From positions 124,001 to 188,000 of the forward strand of contig CAWEMY010000016.1 of the NCBI GenBank assembly GCA_963810305.1: a stretch of 64,000 nucleotides of DNA, in the 5' to 3' direction. Both the position numbers and the translations under genes were made by a program. This DNA comes from JACDCA01 sp963810305 (lineage in GTDB: Bacteria > Acidobacteriota > Vicinamibacteria > Vicinamibacterales > 2-12-FULL-66-21). Below, one piece after another: positions 24,190 through 34,668 of this stretch. The stretch's first letter is position 1; each line of letters opens with the position of its first letter. Under the pieces are notes generated by a model. The model made no database searches and had not been told where the DNA came from. It worked only from the letters and a program-made list of their open reading frames with translations.

Positions 24190-26946
24190 TCAGCCTGCCG
24201 GGACGGCGACTCTTTCGTTGACGAAGACCTCGATCAGATCGCCGACCTTCAGATCGTTGTACTTCTCGAAGCCGATGCCGCACTCGAAGCCCGCCTTGAC
24301 CTCGGAGACGTCGTCCTTGAAGCGCCGCAGCGATCCGATCTTGCCCTCGTAGATCACCACGTTGTCGCGGACGAGCCGTGCCTGTGTCTCGCCGGCCCGC
24401 GTAATCCGGCCTTCCGTCACCATGCAGCCGGCAATCGTGCCGAACTTCGGCACCTTGAAGGTGTCGCGCACCTGCGCCGTGCCGATCCGTACTTCCTTGA
24501 ACGTCGGCTCGAGCAGGCCGCTCATCGCCTTCTTCATCTCGTCGACGACGTTGTAGATGACCGAGTGCTGGCGGATGTCGACCTTTTCACGCTCCGCGAC
24601 GTCGGCGGCGTTCCGGTCCGGCCGGACGTTGAATCCGATGATGATCGCGTTCGAGGCCGACGCGAGGAGGACGTCGGATTCGTTGATCGCGCCAACCCCG
24701 CTGTGAATGATCCGTACTTTGACCTTCTCGTCGGTCAGCTTCGCGAGGGTGTCGCCGAGCACTTCAGCCGAGCCCTGCACGTCCGCCTTGACGATCACCG
24801 GCAGTTCCTTCATCCCGCCTTCGGCGATCTGCTGCTGCAGTGATTCGAGTGTCAGGCGGCTGCCCTTACCGCCGAGCGCTTTCTCCTTCGCTTGTGTCTG
24901 TCGGAAGAGAGCGATCTGACGGGCCTTTGCCGTGTCGGTCAGCGCCTGGAAGGCGTCGCCCGGCGCCGGCAGGCCGCCGAGACCGAGCACTTCGACCGGC
25001 GTCGACGGGGGAGCGCTCTTGATCTGCCGTCCACGGTCGTCGATGAGCGCGCGGACCTTGCCGACGATCGTGCCGGCGATCAGCGTGTCCCCGATCCGCA
25101 GAGTGCCGTCCTGCACGAGGATCGTCGCGACCGGGCCTCGCCCTTTGTCCAGTTTGGCTTCGAGCACGGTGCCCGAGCCGTTCCGGGAGGGATTCGCCTT
25201 CAGGTCGCTGATCTCGGTGACGAGAAGAATCATTTCCAGGAGCAACTCCAGGTTCTGCTTCTTCTTCGCCGACACCTCGACCATGACCGTCTCGCCACCC
25301 CATGCTTCCGGCGTGAGTCCCAGGTCGGCAAGCTCCTTCTTCACACGCTCCGGATTCGAATCGGGCTTGTCGATCTTGTTGATCGCCACGAGGATCGGCA
25401 CACCGGCGGCCTTGGCGTGGTCGATGGCCTCCCTGGTCTGTGGCATGACGCCATCGTCTGCCGCGACGACCAGGATGACGACGTCGGTGACACGGGCGCC
25501 GCGCGCGCGCATCATCGTGAACGCTTCGTGGCCGGGAGTATCCAGAAAGACGACGTTGCGGTCGTTCACCTGGACGGCGTAAGCGCCGATGTGCTGTGTG
25601 ATGCCGCCCGCCTCGCGTTCGGCGACGCGCGCCGAACGGATCGCATCGAGCAGCGTTGTCTTGCCGTGATCGACGTGGCCCATGACTGTGACGACCGGCG
25701 CGCGGGTCACGCGATCGGCTTCGTTGACGTCCTCCGCCTCGACCTGCAGCATCTCCTCTTCGAAGCTCTGCATCTTCACGTCGGCGCCGAATTCGCGCGC
25801 GACCATCGCGGCGGTTTCATCGTCCAGCGTGCTGTTGATCGTCATCATGAGACGCCGATCCATCAGCTTCTTGAGGATGTCCTTCGCTTTGACGTCGAGT
25901 TTCGCCGCGAGATCGGCGACGGTCATGCCTTCGGCAAGCGTGATCGTACGCGTGACTGGCGGTGGCGCGACCGGGGCCTGCACGACCGGCGGACGCGGGC
26001 CTTCGCGACGGACCGGCCCTCCTGGACGCGGCGCCGGCCGCGGTGGCGGCGGTCTGTAACCGGGAGCCATACCCGGCCGCGGCGACTGTGCCGGACGCAC
26101 CGGTTGCGAGGGTAGCGGACGCGGTCCGCCCATCGGACCAGGCCTGGGTGGCAATCCCGGAGACGGACGGTGTGGCGAACGCGGCGGCGTGCCGGGCGCT
26201 CCCGGCCGCAACGCGGCCGGGCGACTGAGATTTCCAGTGGGAGCCTGCGGCGCAGGCGCAGGGGCGACCGGCGGCCGTACCAGCATCGGGCGCCTCGGCG
26301 GCGCTGGCGGCGCCTGTCCGGTCCGTGGATCCTCCACCCTCAGTTGCCGCATCGGAGGCACCACGCGGCCTGTCGGCGGGACCACCACTGGACGTGGCGG
26401 CGCGGCCGAGGCCGCCGGTGCTGCCGCAACTGCAGGTTCATCAGGCATTTCCGGCGCCTGGGCAGCAATCTCCGGCTCCGCCTCCGCGGTCGGCTGCGGA
26501 GCGCCTGCGGCCATCGGGCTGATTTCGCGCAGCGGCTCGGCCTCGGCTACAGGCTCTTCGATGACCGGCGGCAGCGGCGCAGGGACGAGAACGGCTTCGG
26601 GAGCGGGCGCCTCGCTGATTTCCGGTGGAGGAGCGATCGGCTTCGCGCTCTTGACAAGTCGCGGCGGCGGCAGCGCGGGTGCAACCGGCTTGACGGGTTC
26701 CTGTGCCTTGCCGCCTGGCTTCCTGCCCTTGACTGGCGCTGGCGAATCGGCAAACGACGCGTTCGACGGCACGTTCAGGCCGCGCTGTCGCGCCATCCGT
26801 CCGACGAACTCGCGTGCGACGACTTCTTCGATCGTGCTCGAGGCGCTCTTCACCTCGATGCCGTGGTCGCGTTTCAGCAGCGCGATCACTTCCTGGCTCG
26901 TCGTGTTGAGCAGCTCAGCGACTTTGTAGATCCTGACAGTTGCCAT
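24190..26946 (-). CDS. infB: Translation initiation factor IF-2
   Basis: A 918-residue protein. An IF2-N subdomain (IYKVAELLNTTSQEVIALLK) leads into about 260 residues of Pro/Ala/Arg-rich low-complexity sequence. A second IF2-N follows (MTVADLAAKLDVKAKDILKKLM). The GTPase domain has GHVDHGKTTLLDAI, DTPGHEAFTMMRARG and NKIDKPDSNP. Domains II-IV follow and end with the fMet-tRNA-binding barrel (GFECGIGFEKYNDLKVGDLIEVF). IF-2 places initiator tRNA on the 30S. It starts 16 bases after the corrected nusA stop. Confidence 0.97.
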   Translation of the reverse strand: MATVRIYKVAELLNTTSQEVIALLKRDHGIEVKSASSTIEEVVAREFVGRMARQRGLNVPSNASFADSPAPVKGRKPGGKAQEPVKPVAPALPPPRLVKSAKPIAPPPEISEAPAPEAVLVPAPLPPVIEEPVAEAEPLREISPMAAGAPQPTAEAEPEIAAQAPEMPDEPAVAAAPAASAAPPRPVVVPPTGRVVPPMRQLRVEDPRTGQAPPAPPRRPMLVRPPVAPAPAPQAPTGNLSRPAALRPGAPGTPPRSPHRPSPGLPPRPGPMGGPRPLPSQPVRPAQSPRPGMAPGYRPPPPRPAPRPGGPVRREGPRPPVVQAPVAPPPVTRTITLAEGMTVADLAAKLDVKAKDILKKLMDRRLMMTINSTLDDETAAMVAREFGADVKMQSFEEEMLQVEAEDVNEADRVTRAPVVTVMGHVDHGKTTLLDAIRSARVAEREAGGITQHIGAYAVQVNDRNVVFLDTPGHEAFTMMRARGARVTDVVILVVAADDGVMPQTREAIDHAKAAGVPILVAINKIDKPDSNPERVKKELADLGLTPEAWGGETVMVEVSAKKKQNLELLLEMILLVTEISDLKANPSRNGSGTVLEAKLDKGRGPVATILVQDGTLRIGDTLIAGTIVGKVRALIDDRGRQIKSAPPSTPVEVLGLGGLPAPGDAFQALTDTAKARQIALFRQTQAKEKALGGKGSRLTLESLQQQIAEGGMKELPVIVKADVQGSAEVLGDTLAKLTDEKVKVRIIHSGVGAINESDVLLASASNAIIIGFNVRPDRNAADVAEREKVDIRQHSVIYNVVDEMKKAMSGLLEPTFKEVRIGTAQVRDTFKVPKFGTIAGCMVTEGRITRAGETQARLVRDNVVIYEGKIGSLRRFKDDVSEVKAGFECGIGFEKYNDLKVGDLIEVFVNERVAVPAG

Positions 26947-26962
26947 TAATTACTCAAGAACC

Positions 26963-28272
26963 TCACGAATTCGACTTTTCCCCAGTTGCTTCCGCGACGG
27001 GCTCGTCGGCCGTTTCTGGCGCCTCCTGCGGCGCCGCGTCGGCACTCTCGACGTCAGCACTTTCGGCGGCGACAGTCTCTCCTGCGGTCTCCGAGGCCTC
27101 CGATGCCTCGCGGTGCGACGGATTCGGCGACCGATTCGGCGACGGACTCGGCAGATTCGGCAGCGGGCTCGGCGCCTTCGCCTTCGCCCGGCTCGCTCAC
27201 CATTTCCCCGAACTGCTCCTCGACCTCCCGCCGCTTTTCTTCTTCGCTCTTGATGTCGATCTTCCACCCGGTCAGCTTCGCCGCGAGGCGGACGTTCTGC
27301 CCCTTCTTGCCGATCGCAAGCGACAGCTGCTTGTCCTCGACAATCACCTCGATGACCTTCTCGGCGTCGTCGATGACCGAAACCCGCTGCACCTTCGCCG
27401 GGCTGATGGCGTTGGTGACGAAGCACGATCGGATCCTCGGACCACTCGACGATGTCGATCTTCTCCCCGCGGAGCTCGCGGATGATCGATTGAACGCGGG
27501 TACCTTTCATCCCGACGCAGGCGCCGACCGGATCGACATCGCGCTCGCGTGAATACACCGCCACCTTCGCGCGGTCGCCAGCCTCACGAACCGCCCCGCG
27601 GATGACCACGGTGCCGTCGTAAATCTCCGGCACTTCCTGCTCGAACAGCTTGATCAACAGCGCCGGGTCGGTGCGCGAGAGGACGATCTGCGGCCCCTTC
27701 GCGCTGCGGTTCACCCCGCGAATCACCGAGCGGACCCGGTCGCTGACGTTGTAGTTCTCCGCGCGCGACTGTTCCTTTCGCGGGAGTTGCGCCTCGACGC
27801 GTCCCAGTTCCACGATGATGTCGCCGTTCTCGAACCGTTTGACCATGCCGCTGACGACTTCGCCGATGCGCTGGCTGTACTCCGCGTAGACGTTCTCGCG
27901 CTCGGCCTCCCGGACCTTCTGGAAGATCACCTGCTTGGCAGTCTGCGCGGCGATCCGTCCGAGGTCTTCCGTCGGTCGCGGGAATTCGATCTCCATGTCG
28001 ACTTCCGCTTCCTCGCCGTACAACTGCTGTGCCTCACCGAGCGAGATCTGAGTCGAGGGATCAGTGACCTCGTCGACGATGCGCTTCACGGCGTACAGTT
28101 CGAGCTGGCCGGTCTCCTGATTGAACCGCGCGCGCAGGGCCTCGGTCTTGTAGCGCTTGCGCGCGGCCGCCTCGAGGGCGTCCTGGACGGCGCTGATGAT
28201 GATCTCCGGCTCGACCCCTTTTTCCTTGGCGATCGCGTCGATCTGCTGCAATAGCGGGTTGACTGTTGCCAT
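26963..28272 (-). CDS. nusA: Transcription termination/antitermination protein NusA, two frameshifts
   Basis: The NusA N-terminal domain (KGVEPEIIISAVQDALEAAARKRY), S1 domain (VVSGMVKRFENGDIIVELG) and first KH domain (GACVGMKGTRVQSIIRELRGEKIDIVEW) are in one frame. One extra base near 27425-27427 shifts the frame. Its removal joins DPICFVTNAISPAKVQRVSV and the second KH (LSLAIGKKGQNVRLAAKLTGWKIDI). A second extra base near 27111-27113 separates the acidic tail; its removal gives REASEASETAGETVAAESAD and a stop at 26963. NusA binds RNA polymerase and modulates pausing. The ATG has GAAGG just upstream. Confidence 0.93.
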
Positions 28273-28283
28273 ATGCCTTCAAT

Positions 28284-28311
28284 GTAGGGGCCGTTCGCGA
28301 ACGGCCCCTAC
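28284..28311. repeat. Perfect 28-bp palindrome between rimP and nusA
   Basis: GTAGGGGCCGTTCG (28284-28297) is followed directly by its exact reverse complement. It begins one base after the rimP stop codon and 11 bases before the nusA start. Its CCCCTAC end resembles the CTCTAC ends of other palindromes in the window. It could act as an mRNA processing or stability hairpin. Confidence 0.9.
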
Positions 28312-28854
28312 TCAAAATTCCACCGCGAGTTGCGCCCGCTTGATCTGCGCGAGCGGCACCCGGTGCGTCCGCTTCCCTTCCTCGAGTACCACCCGCCCGT
28401 CGTCGACACCGCGCAGCCGGCCCGAAAATGCCGATTGCCCGTCGATCGGCCCGCTGGTCACGACTTTCGCGAGCCGCCCGGCAAACCGCCGGTAATCCGC
28501 TTCGTGCCTCAGCGGGCGATCCAGCCCGGGTGACGACACCTCCAATGTGTAGTGCTGGCCGAGCGTCGGTTCGCCGAGCTCGTCTTCTTCCACGTCCAAA
28601 ACCGCGCTGAGGTCCCGGCTGACGCGCTGGCATTCCTCGATCCCGACGGCATCCTCAGGAGTTTCGACGACCCCCTTGTCAGGACGGTCGATGATCACCC
28701 GAAGCACCGTTCCGATCGACTCGCGCCGAAGCTGGACGTCAAAGATCTCCAGCCCGTAGCCGGCGGCGACCCGCTGGGCGGCCGCGCGAATCCGCTCGGT
28801 GTTCTGCCGCGCCGTAAACTGTTCCTTAAAAAGAAAAAGTGGGCCTGGGCCCAC
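28312..28854 (-). CDS. rimP: Ribosome maturation factor RimP
   Basis: RimP core: IRAAAQRVAAGYGLEIFDVQLRRES, VLRVIIDRPDKG, then VEEDELGEPTLGQHYTLEVSSPGLDRPL, the family signature, and a C-terminal SH3-like domain. It acts in 30S maturation. The start is uncertain. The only available start codon upstream of the conserved region is a GTG at 28854, which lies inside the terminator hairpin of the preceding gene. AAGGAACAG follows later without a canonical start codon. It is the first gene of the nusA-infB cluster. Confidence 0.9.
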   Translation of the reverse strand: MGPGPLFLFKEQFTARQNTERIRAAAQRVAAGYGLEIFDVQLRRESIGTVLRVIIDRPDKGVVETPEDAVGIEECQRVSRDLSAVLDVEEDELGEPTLGQHYTLEVSSPGLDRPLRHEADYRRFAGRLAKVVTSGPIDGQSAFSGRLRGVDDGRVVLEEGKRTHRVPLAQIKRAQLAVEF

Positions 28855-28855
28855 T
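28826..28855 (-). terminator. Rho-independent terminator between rimO and rimP
   Basis: On the minus strand, AGTGGGCC-CA-GGCCCACT is followed by TTTTCTTTTT. It ends the rimO transcript. The candidate rimP start codon overlaps the 5' arm, so it could instead attenuate the rimP operon. Confidence 0.85.
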
Positions 28856-28892
28856 CTCGGGTTTTACTCGAAGCGTTCCACCCACCAATATA

Positions 28893-30342
28893 TCAGATCG
28901 GCGTTGCGACCACGTCATACTCGCGGGCGCCGACGATGCGCGCTTGGATGAGGTCGCCCATCGAATATGCGGCCGGATCGCAGTCGGTGAGCACCACCAT
29001 GGGGTCTATTTCAGGCGCCTGACCCTGCAACCGCCCCTGAAGGACGAGTTCGTGCTCCGGAGAAGGGCCGTCGATCATCACCCGCACGGTCTTCCCGATC
29101 TTCTGCTTCTGGGCAGCGGTCACGATCTTTTTCTGCCGGGCCATCAGGGCGTTTCGCCGCTTGCGCTTCAGCGACGCCGGGACGCTGTCATCGGCCGAGA
29201 AGGCCCGAGTGCCTTCCTCGTGTGAATACGTGAACACTCCCACGTGATCGAACCCGGTGTCGGCCACGAACTGCTCGAGCTCGTGAAACTCCGCGTCGCT
29301 CTCCCCCGGAAAGCCGACGATCAAGGTCGTTCGCAGTGTAACGTCCGGCACCTGGAGCCTGATCCGGTTGAGAAGCTTGTCGTAAGTGCGGCGATCGCCG
29401 GGGCGCCGCATCCGTTTGAGCACGGCGGCGGATGCGTGCTGCAAAGGAAGATCGATGTATCGGCACACCTTTTCGCATTCCGCCATCGCCGCCAGTACAT
29501 CGTCGGTGATCGTCGTCGGATAGAGATAGAGGAGCCGGATCCACTCGAGTCCGTCAACGGCGTTGAGTTCACGAAGCAGGCGCGCCAGCGCCCCACGCTC
29601 TCCGCGGTCGATCCCGTAGAAGGTGGTGTCCTGCGAGATCAGCAGCAGCTCCTTGACCCCGCGGTCGGCGAGCGATCGGGCCTCGCGAACGATCGACGCC
29701 GCATCACGACTGCGGAACTTGCCACGCAGCGTCGGGATGATGCAGAACGCACAGGTGTAATCACAGCCCTCAGCCACTTTCACGTACGCGAAATGCTTTG
29801 GCGTCGTCAACAGCCGCGGCGTCTCGGCATCGTAGAGATAGGTGGGAAGAGTCGGGGCTCGGGGCTCGGGGCTCGGGACTCGGGGCTCGGGGTCCGGGGT
29901 TCGGGGCTCGGGACCCGGGGCTCGGACGGCCACGGAGCTGCGGTGGAAGTTGAGTGGAACAGCTCCGTCTTCTCGCACGAGTCCCGAGACCCGGGCCCCG
30001 AGTCCCGAGCGCGGACAGGATCTTGTCCACCTCTCCAGTGCCGAGGACGGCGTCGATCTCGGGAATCTCCTTCTGCAACTCGTCGCGATAGCGTTCGGCC
30101 AGGCAGCCGGTCACCACGAGGCGCGAACAATTGCCCGCGGTCTTGTGCTGCGCCATTTCGAGGATTGCATCGATGGATTCCTGCTTGGCCTTGTCGATGA
30201 AGGCGCAGGTGTTCACCACGAGCACGTCAGCGCTCGCCGCGTCGGCGGTCAGCTCGTGTCCGGCGTCGCGGGCAATCCCCAGCATCACCTCGCCATCGAC
30301 GAGGTTCTTCGGGCAGCCGAGTGAGAGGAATCCAATCTTCAT
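28893..30342 (-). CDS. rimO: Ribosomal protein S12 methylthiotransferase RimO, split by a repeat array
   Basis: The N-terminal MTTase domain (MKIGFLSLGCPKNLVDGEVML, VNTCAFIDKAKQESIDAILE, VTGCLAERY) is intact to VDKILSA near 30015. The radical SAM domain (VKVAEGCDYTCAFCIIPTLRGKFRSRD, with the Cys-x3-Cys-x2-Cys cluster) and the TRAM end (GLQ-type segment near QGQAPEIDP) are intact in a second frame from about 29850. Between them lies about 160 bases of GGGGCTC-type heptad repeats in inverted arms, encoding Pro/Arg-rich peptide. The two frames differ by one base. RimO methylthiolates Asp in S12. The insertion falls in the linker between domains, so a corrected frame could still give a functional enzyme. 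Confidence 0.88.
29851..30012. repeat. Heptad array family C (GGGGCTC) inside rimO
   Basis: Eleven GGGGCTC-type heptads (variants GGGACTC, GGGGTCC, GGGGTTC, GGGACCC) run from 29851 to 29926. A 51-base spacer contains its own inverted repeat (ACGGAGCTG 29932-29940, CAGCTCCGT 29961-29969). The opposite-orientation arm (GAGTCCC/GAGACCC units) spans 29978-30011. Confidence 0.92.
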
Positions 30343-30487
30343 TTCTTATCCGGGGGAATATCGCCCCTCGCTGACCCGGCCTCGGGGCGCTTCCCCCGGA
30401 CCCCCTTCACTCGCTTCACTCGCGGGGGCCCTGCGCCCCGCTCCGTTCCGCTCGCGACCTGGGAGTTTGGGTCGAAATTTGGAGTTG

Positions 30488-31779
<1,292 letters not shown>

Positions 31780-31780
<1 letters not shown>

Positions 31781-32625
31781 CAGTCCGCCAGTGCTCGCTC
31801 GATGCGTTGCCGGGCGCGCCGTGCCTCCTCGAGAACGGCCGCCGGCGTGGCCGTGTTGGCCAGTTCCATCATGTAGGTGCCGTCGTAACCGATCTTCCTC
31901 ATCGTCACGAGCGCCGAGGGCCAGTCGATCGATCCCTGGTACGGGACGAGGTGATCGTCGGCACGGCCGCGGTTGTCGTGTACGTGAGTGGTGATGAGAT
32001 GTTCCGCCGCGACCTCGATCGCGTCGGGAACGTCCCCCATCAAGTGGGCATGCCCGAAGTCCATGCACAACCCGACTGACGTGGTGTCGAAGTCCCGCTC
32101 GAGCATTGTCACCAGGGTCGTCGCGGACGAAAGATCGTTCGGGATCACTTCGGCGGCGACACGGACACCTAACGGTTCCGCGACACGGCAGATCTCCTCC
32201 AGGCTCCGGACGGCCGAGGCGCGGCTGTTGTCACCGCCCGGGGCCGTCGCCTTCGGCGTCCCGAGATGAAGCACCATGAAGTCGAAGGGAACCTCGCGCG
32301 CGATGGCGAGCGCGGCCTCCGCTTCCTTCACGGCCGCCTGACGCTTCGCATTGTCCGCGAACGCCGTCGAGAACGCCGCTCCCCACGTAGTGCCGCTTAG
32401 ACTCTCGGCGATCGGCGCATGAATGCTGTGAAGCCTCACGCGTGTCTCCGCCAGCCAGCGGCGCAGCATCGCGATTGCCGATGGGTCGTGGTAGTCGAAG
32501 TGCGACCTGGTCGCGAATAGTTCGATCGAGTCGAATCCGTACGCGGCTACCTGCGCCAGGTGCTCCAGGCTCAGCCGCTGATCATGATAGAGGTGCGTGG
32601 AAATGCCGAAGCGCAAACTAGACAT
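31780..32625 (-). CDS. Sugar phosphate isomerase/epimerase family TIM-barrel protein
   Basis: About 281 residues, starting at 32625 (MSSLRFGISTHLYHDQRL). It is a xylose-isomerase-like TIM barrel (AP_endonuc_2 superfamily). Motifs that can hold divalent metal are LHSIHAPIAE, FMVLHLG, VAAEVIPND, CMDFGHAHLMG and TTHVHDNRGRADDHLVPYQG. The exact substrate cannot be told. It lies between an AmgK-like kinase and asnS on the same strand, which would fit sugar recycling, but that link is inference. Confidence 0.8.
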
Positions 32626-32672
32626 TATACAGCCGTTAGCCTCCGAGGCTGGAGCGCGCGGCCGCAACCGCG

Positions 32673-33698
32673 TCAGCGGAATTCTTCGATGTGCCGCGAC
32701 AGTTCGTCGCTGAGCCCCTCGAATTCCGGGAGGCGGGCGAGGTTGGTACGGACGTAGCGGAGCGTTCGCGGCATGTATTGGATGTAGACGGGGTTGCGGC
32801 GGGACGTTGTCTGGTACCCGAAGGTGCCGAGCGCCTTCAGGTTTCGTTGCAGCGCCATGATGTCGAAACGGCGCCGGAACGCTTCATCCCCGCCCGAGCT
32901 GCCCTTCAGCGCCAGGAAATATGCGATCAGTTCGTCCACCGTGTTTTCCGCGAGATCGACATAAGCATCGCGCAGCAGTGAGACGAGATCGTAGGTGTCA
33001 GGACCCATACGGGCGTCCTGGAAGTCGATGATGTACAGCCGGTTGTTGTGAAGCATCAGATTCCGGCTGTGGTAGTCGCGATGGCAGAGGACACGGGTTT
33101 CTGACGCCAGCAGTTCAACCAGAAGCGCGAGCTCAACCCGCAAGGCCTCACGTGCCTTCGCGGTCAGTTCCACGCCGCGGTAGCCCTCGAGGAAGTGGCG
33201 GACGAAGAATTCCATCTCCCATGTGAGCTTCTCGACATCGAACGCGCTGGAATAGGGAAGATAGCGCGCCGACGACAACTCGGCGCCGCGGCGCTGGATC
33301 GTCGCGATCAGAGCCACCGACTGGCGGTACAAAGCCGCGTGTTCGGCGGGCGTCGCGGCGCCAAGGTGTGCCTGGAGCGTCACATCCCCGAGGTCTTCGA
33401 GCGCGAGAACTCCCAGGTCCTCGGCGTGCCCGATCACCCTCGGAATCGGCACCGGCATCTCGGCAAACAGCTGCGCAACGTTGACGAATGGCAAGGCGTC
33501 GAATTCAAACGGCGCCGAATGCACGGAGAGCACGATCGAGGCGGCGTCGGGAAGAAGAAGTCGGAAATAGCGCCGGTCAGAAGCGTCGCCGGTGAGCGGC
33601 ACCACCTTCGGCCTGCGGGAGGCAAGACCGCTACGCTTCAGGTAGCCGTCGATCCTGTCGCGAATTTCAGCGGTATCTTTCTGTCTTTTCTCCAACAT
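32673..33698 (-). CDS. Aminoglycoside phosphotransferase-fold sugar kinase (AmgK-like)
   Basis: A 341-residue protein with an APH kinase fold. A nucleotide loop is VVPLTGDASDRRYFRLLL, and VLALEDLGDVTLQ lies at the hinge. The catalytic loop VLCHRDYHSRNLMLHNNRL and metal-binding IIDFQDARMGPDTYDLVSLL follow. This pattern, plus the adjacent MurU-like nucleotidyltransferase, matches AmgK. AmgK phosphorylates MurNAc/GlcNAc at the anomeric carbon so that MurU can make UDP-MurNAc, bypassing fosfomycin-sensitive MurA. The specific assignment comes from gene pairing, not from substrate residues. Confidence 0.82.
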   Translation of the reverse strand: MLEKRQKDTAEIRDRIDGYLKRSGLASRRPKVVPLTGDASDRRYFRLLLPDAASIVLSVHSAPFEFDALPFVNVAQLFAEMPVPIPRVIGHAEDLGVLALEDLGDVTLQAHLGAATPAEHAALYRQSVALIATIQRRGAELSSARYLPYSSAFDVEKLTWEMEFFVRHFLEGYRGVELTAKAREALRVELALLVELLASETRVLCHRDYHSRNLMLHNNRLYIIDFQDARMGPDTYDLVSLLRDAYVDLAENTVDELIAYFLALKGSSGGDEAFRRRFDIMALQRNLKALGTFGYQTTSRRNPVYIQYMPRTLRYVRTNLARLPEFEGLSDELSRHIEEFR

Positions 33699-33708
33699 TG
33701 AGCGGCCC

Positions 33709-34668
33709 CTACAACCCTCGGATTAGTAGCGACTGTTCGAGGCGTTCGCCGTCGGTCGGCTGATGCTCGCCGGCCGGCACGATCGCGCACCGCTCGAAAA
33801 CTGCTCCCGCGGAGATGATGGCCCCGTCGGCGACGATGCATTCGGTCAAACGTGCGCCGTCGCCAACGGCCACATCATCCCACAATGCTGACCGTTCGAT
33901 GACGGCGTTCGACGCGATTTTGACGCCTTTTCCAGTGAGCCGATCTCCCTCGATTGCTGCCATCTCGATGGAAGTACGGAGACAGTCAGCTGGCGTCCCG
34001 ATGTCGCGGAAGGTGGCGTCGGAGAGGAAGCCGCGAACGCTGCCCGGAGCTGATGCCATCAGCTTCGGATAGACAGACCCTACAGACTCCGCGCGCACGC
34101 CGTCGGGCAAGTCCTGGAACACGTCGGCGTCGACGACCTGGACCCCGATGAAGTGGTACGTCCCGGTTTCACCGCCGGGACGCGTGAACGCCGTGATCGT
34201 GCCATCCGCCGAGACGCTGACGCCGCCGTACTTCTCTGGCGCCGGATTGCGGATCAGCGCCATTGTCACGCGTGCGCCACTGCGCTCGTGGTCGGCGACG
34301 ACCGAATCAAGGTCGACGTTCGTCAGGGTGTCGCCGTTCACGATGAGAAAATGTCGCGCCCCGCCGTCAGCCAGGAGGGGAAGTGCGTGCCGCGGCCCTC
34401 CGGCCGACCCGAGCACCGGATCCTCCCACGAGTAGCGAACTCGGACGCCGAGATCCGAACCGTCGCCGAGGACTGCCGCGATGCTTTCGGGACGATGATG
34501 GAGGTTGAAGATCTGATCGCGGATGCCGGCGGCGGCCAGCCATTGCGCAACCCGGCGCGCGAGCGGCTCGCCGTTGACGGGCACAGCCGCTTTGGCGCGG
34601 ACGTAGGTGAGTGGTCGAAGCCTCGTGCCGAGCCCGGCAGTCAGGACCAGCGCCCGCAGGCGGTTCAT
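33709..34668 (-). CDS. Sugar-1-phosphate nucleotidyltransferase (MurU-like)
   Basis: A 319-residue protein. The Rossmann-type nucleotidyltransferase domain begins ALVLTAGLGTRLRPLTYVRAKAAVPV, the pyrophosphorylase signature. DTLTNVDLDSVV follows, with HFLIVNGDT as the metal-binding Asp region. The C-terminal 80 residues resemble a left-handed beta-helix (IASNAVIERSALWDDVAVGDGARLTECIVADGA). Next to an AmgK-like kinase it is probably a MurNAc-1-phosphate uridylyltransferase, although a mannose-1-phosphate guanylyltransferase role is possible. Its ATG overlaps the CYTH gene stop by four bases (ATGA). Confidence 0.85.
   Translation of the reverse strand: MNRLRALVLTAGLGTRLRPLTYVRAKAAVPVNGEPLARRVAQWLAAAGIRDQIFNLHHRPESIAAVLGDGSDLGVRVRYSWEDPVLGSAGGPRHALPLLADGGARHFLIVNGDTLTNVDLDSVVADHERSGARVTMALIRNPAPEKYGGVSVSADGTITAFTRPGGETGTYHFIGVQVVDADVFQDLPDGVRAESVGSVYPKLMASAPGSVRGFLSDATFRDIGTPADCLRTSIEMAAIEGDRLTGKGVKIASNAVIERSALWDDVAVGDGARLTECIVADGAIISAGAVFERCAIVPAGEHQPTDGERLEQSLLIRGL

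Noticed and set aside
24892..26115. 407-residue open frame antisense to infB
   Set aside because: Shadow frame of infB; no domain and no ribosome site.
30343..30487. Gene or RNA in the rimO-asnS gap
   Set aside because: Only GC-rich inverted stretches (CCCCCGG, CGGGGGCC) were seen; no clear terminator U-tract or coding frame.
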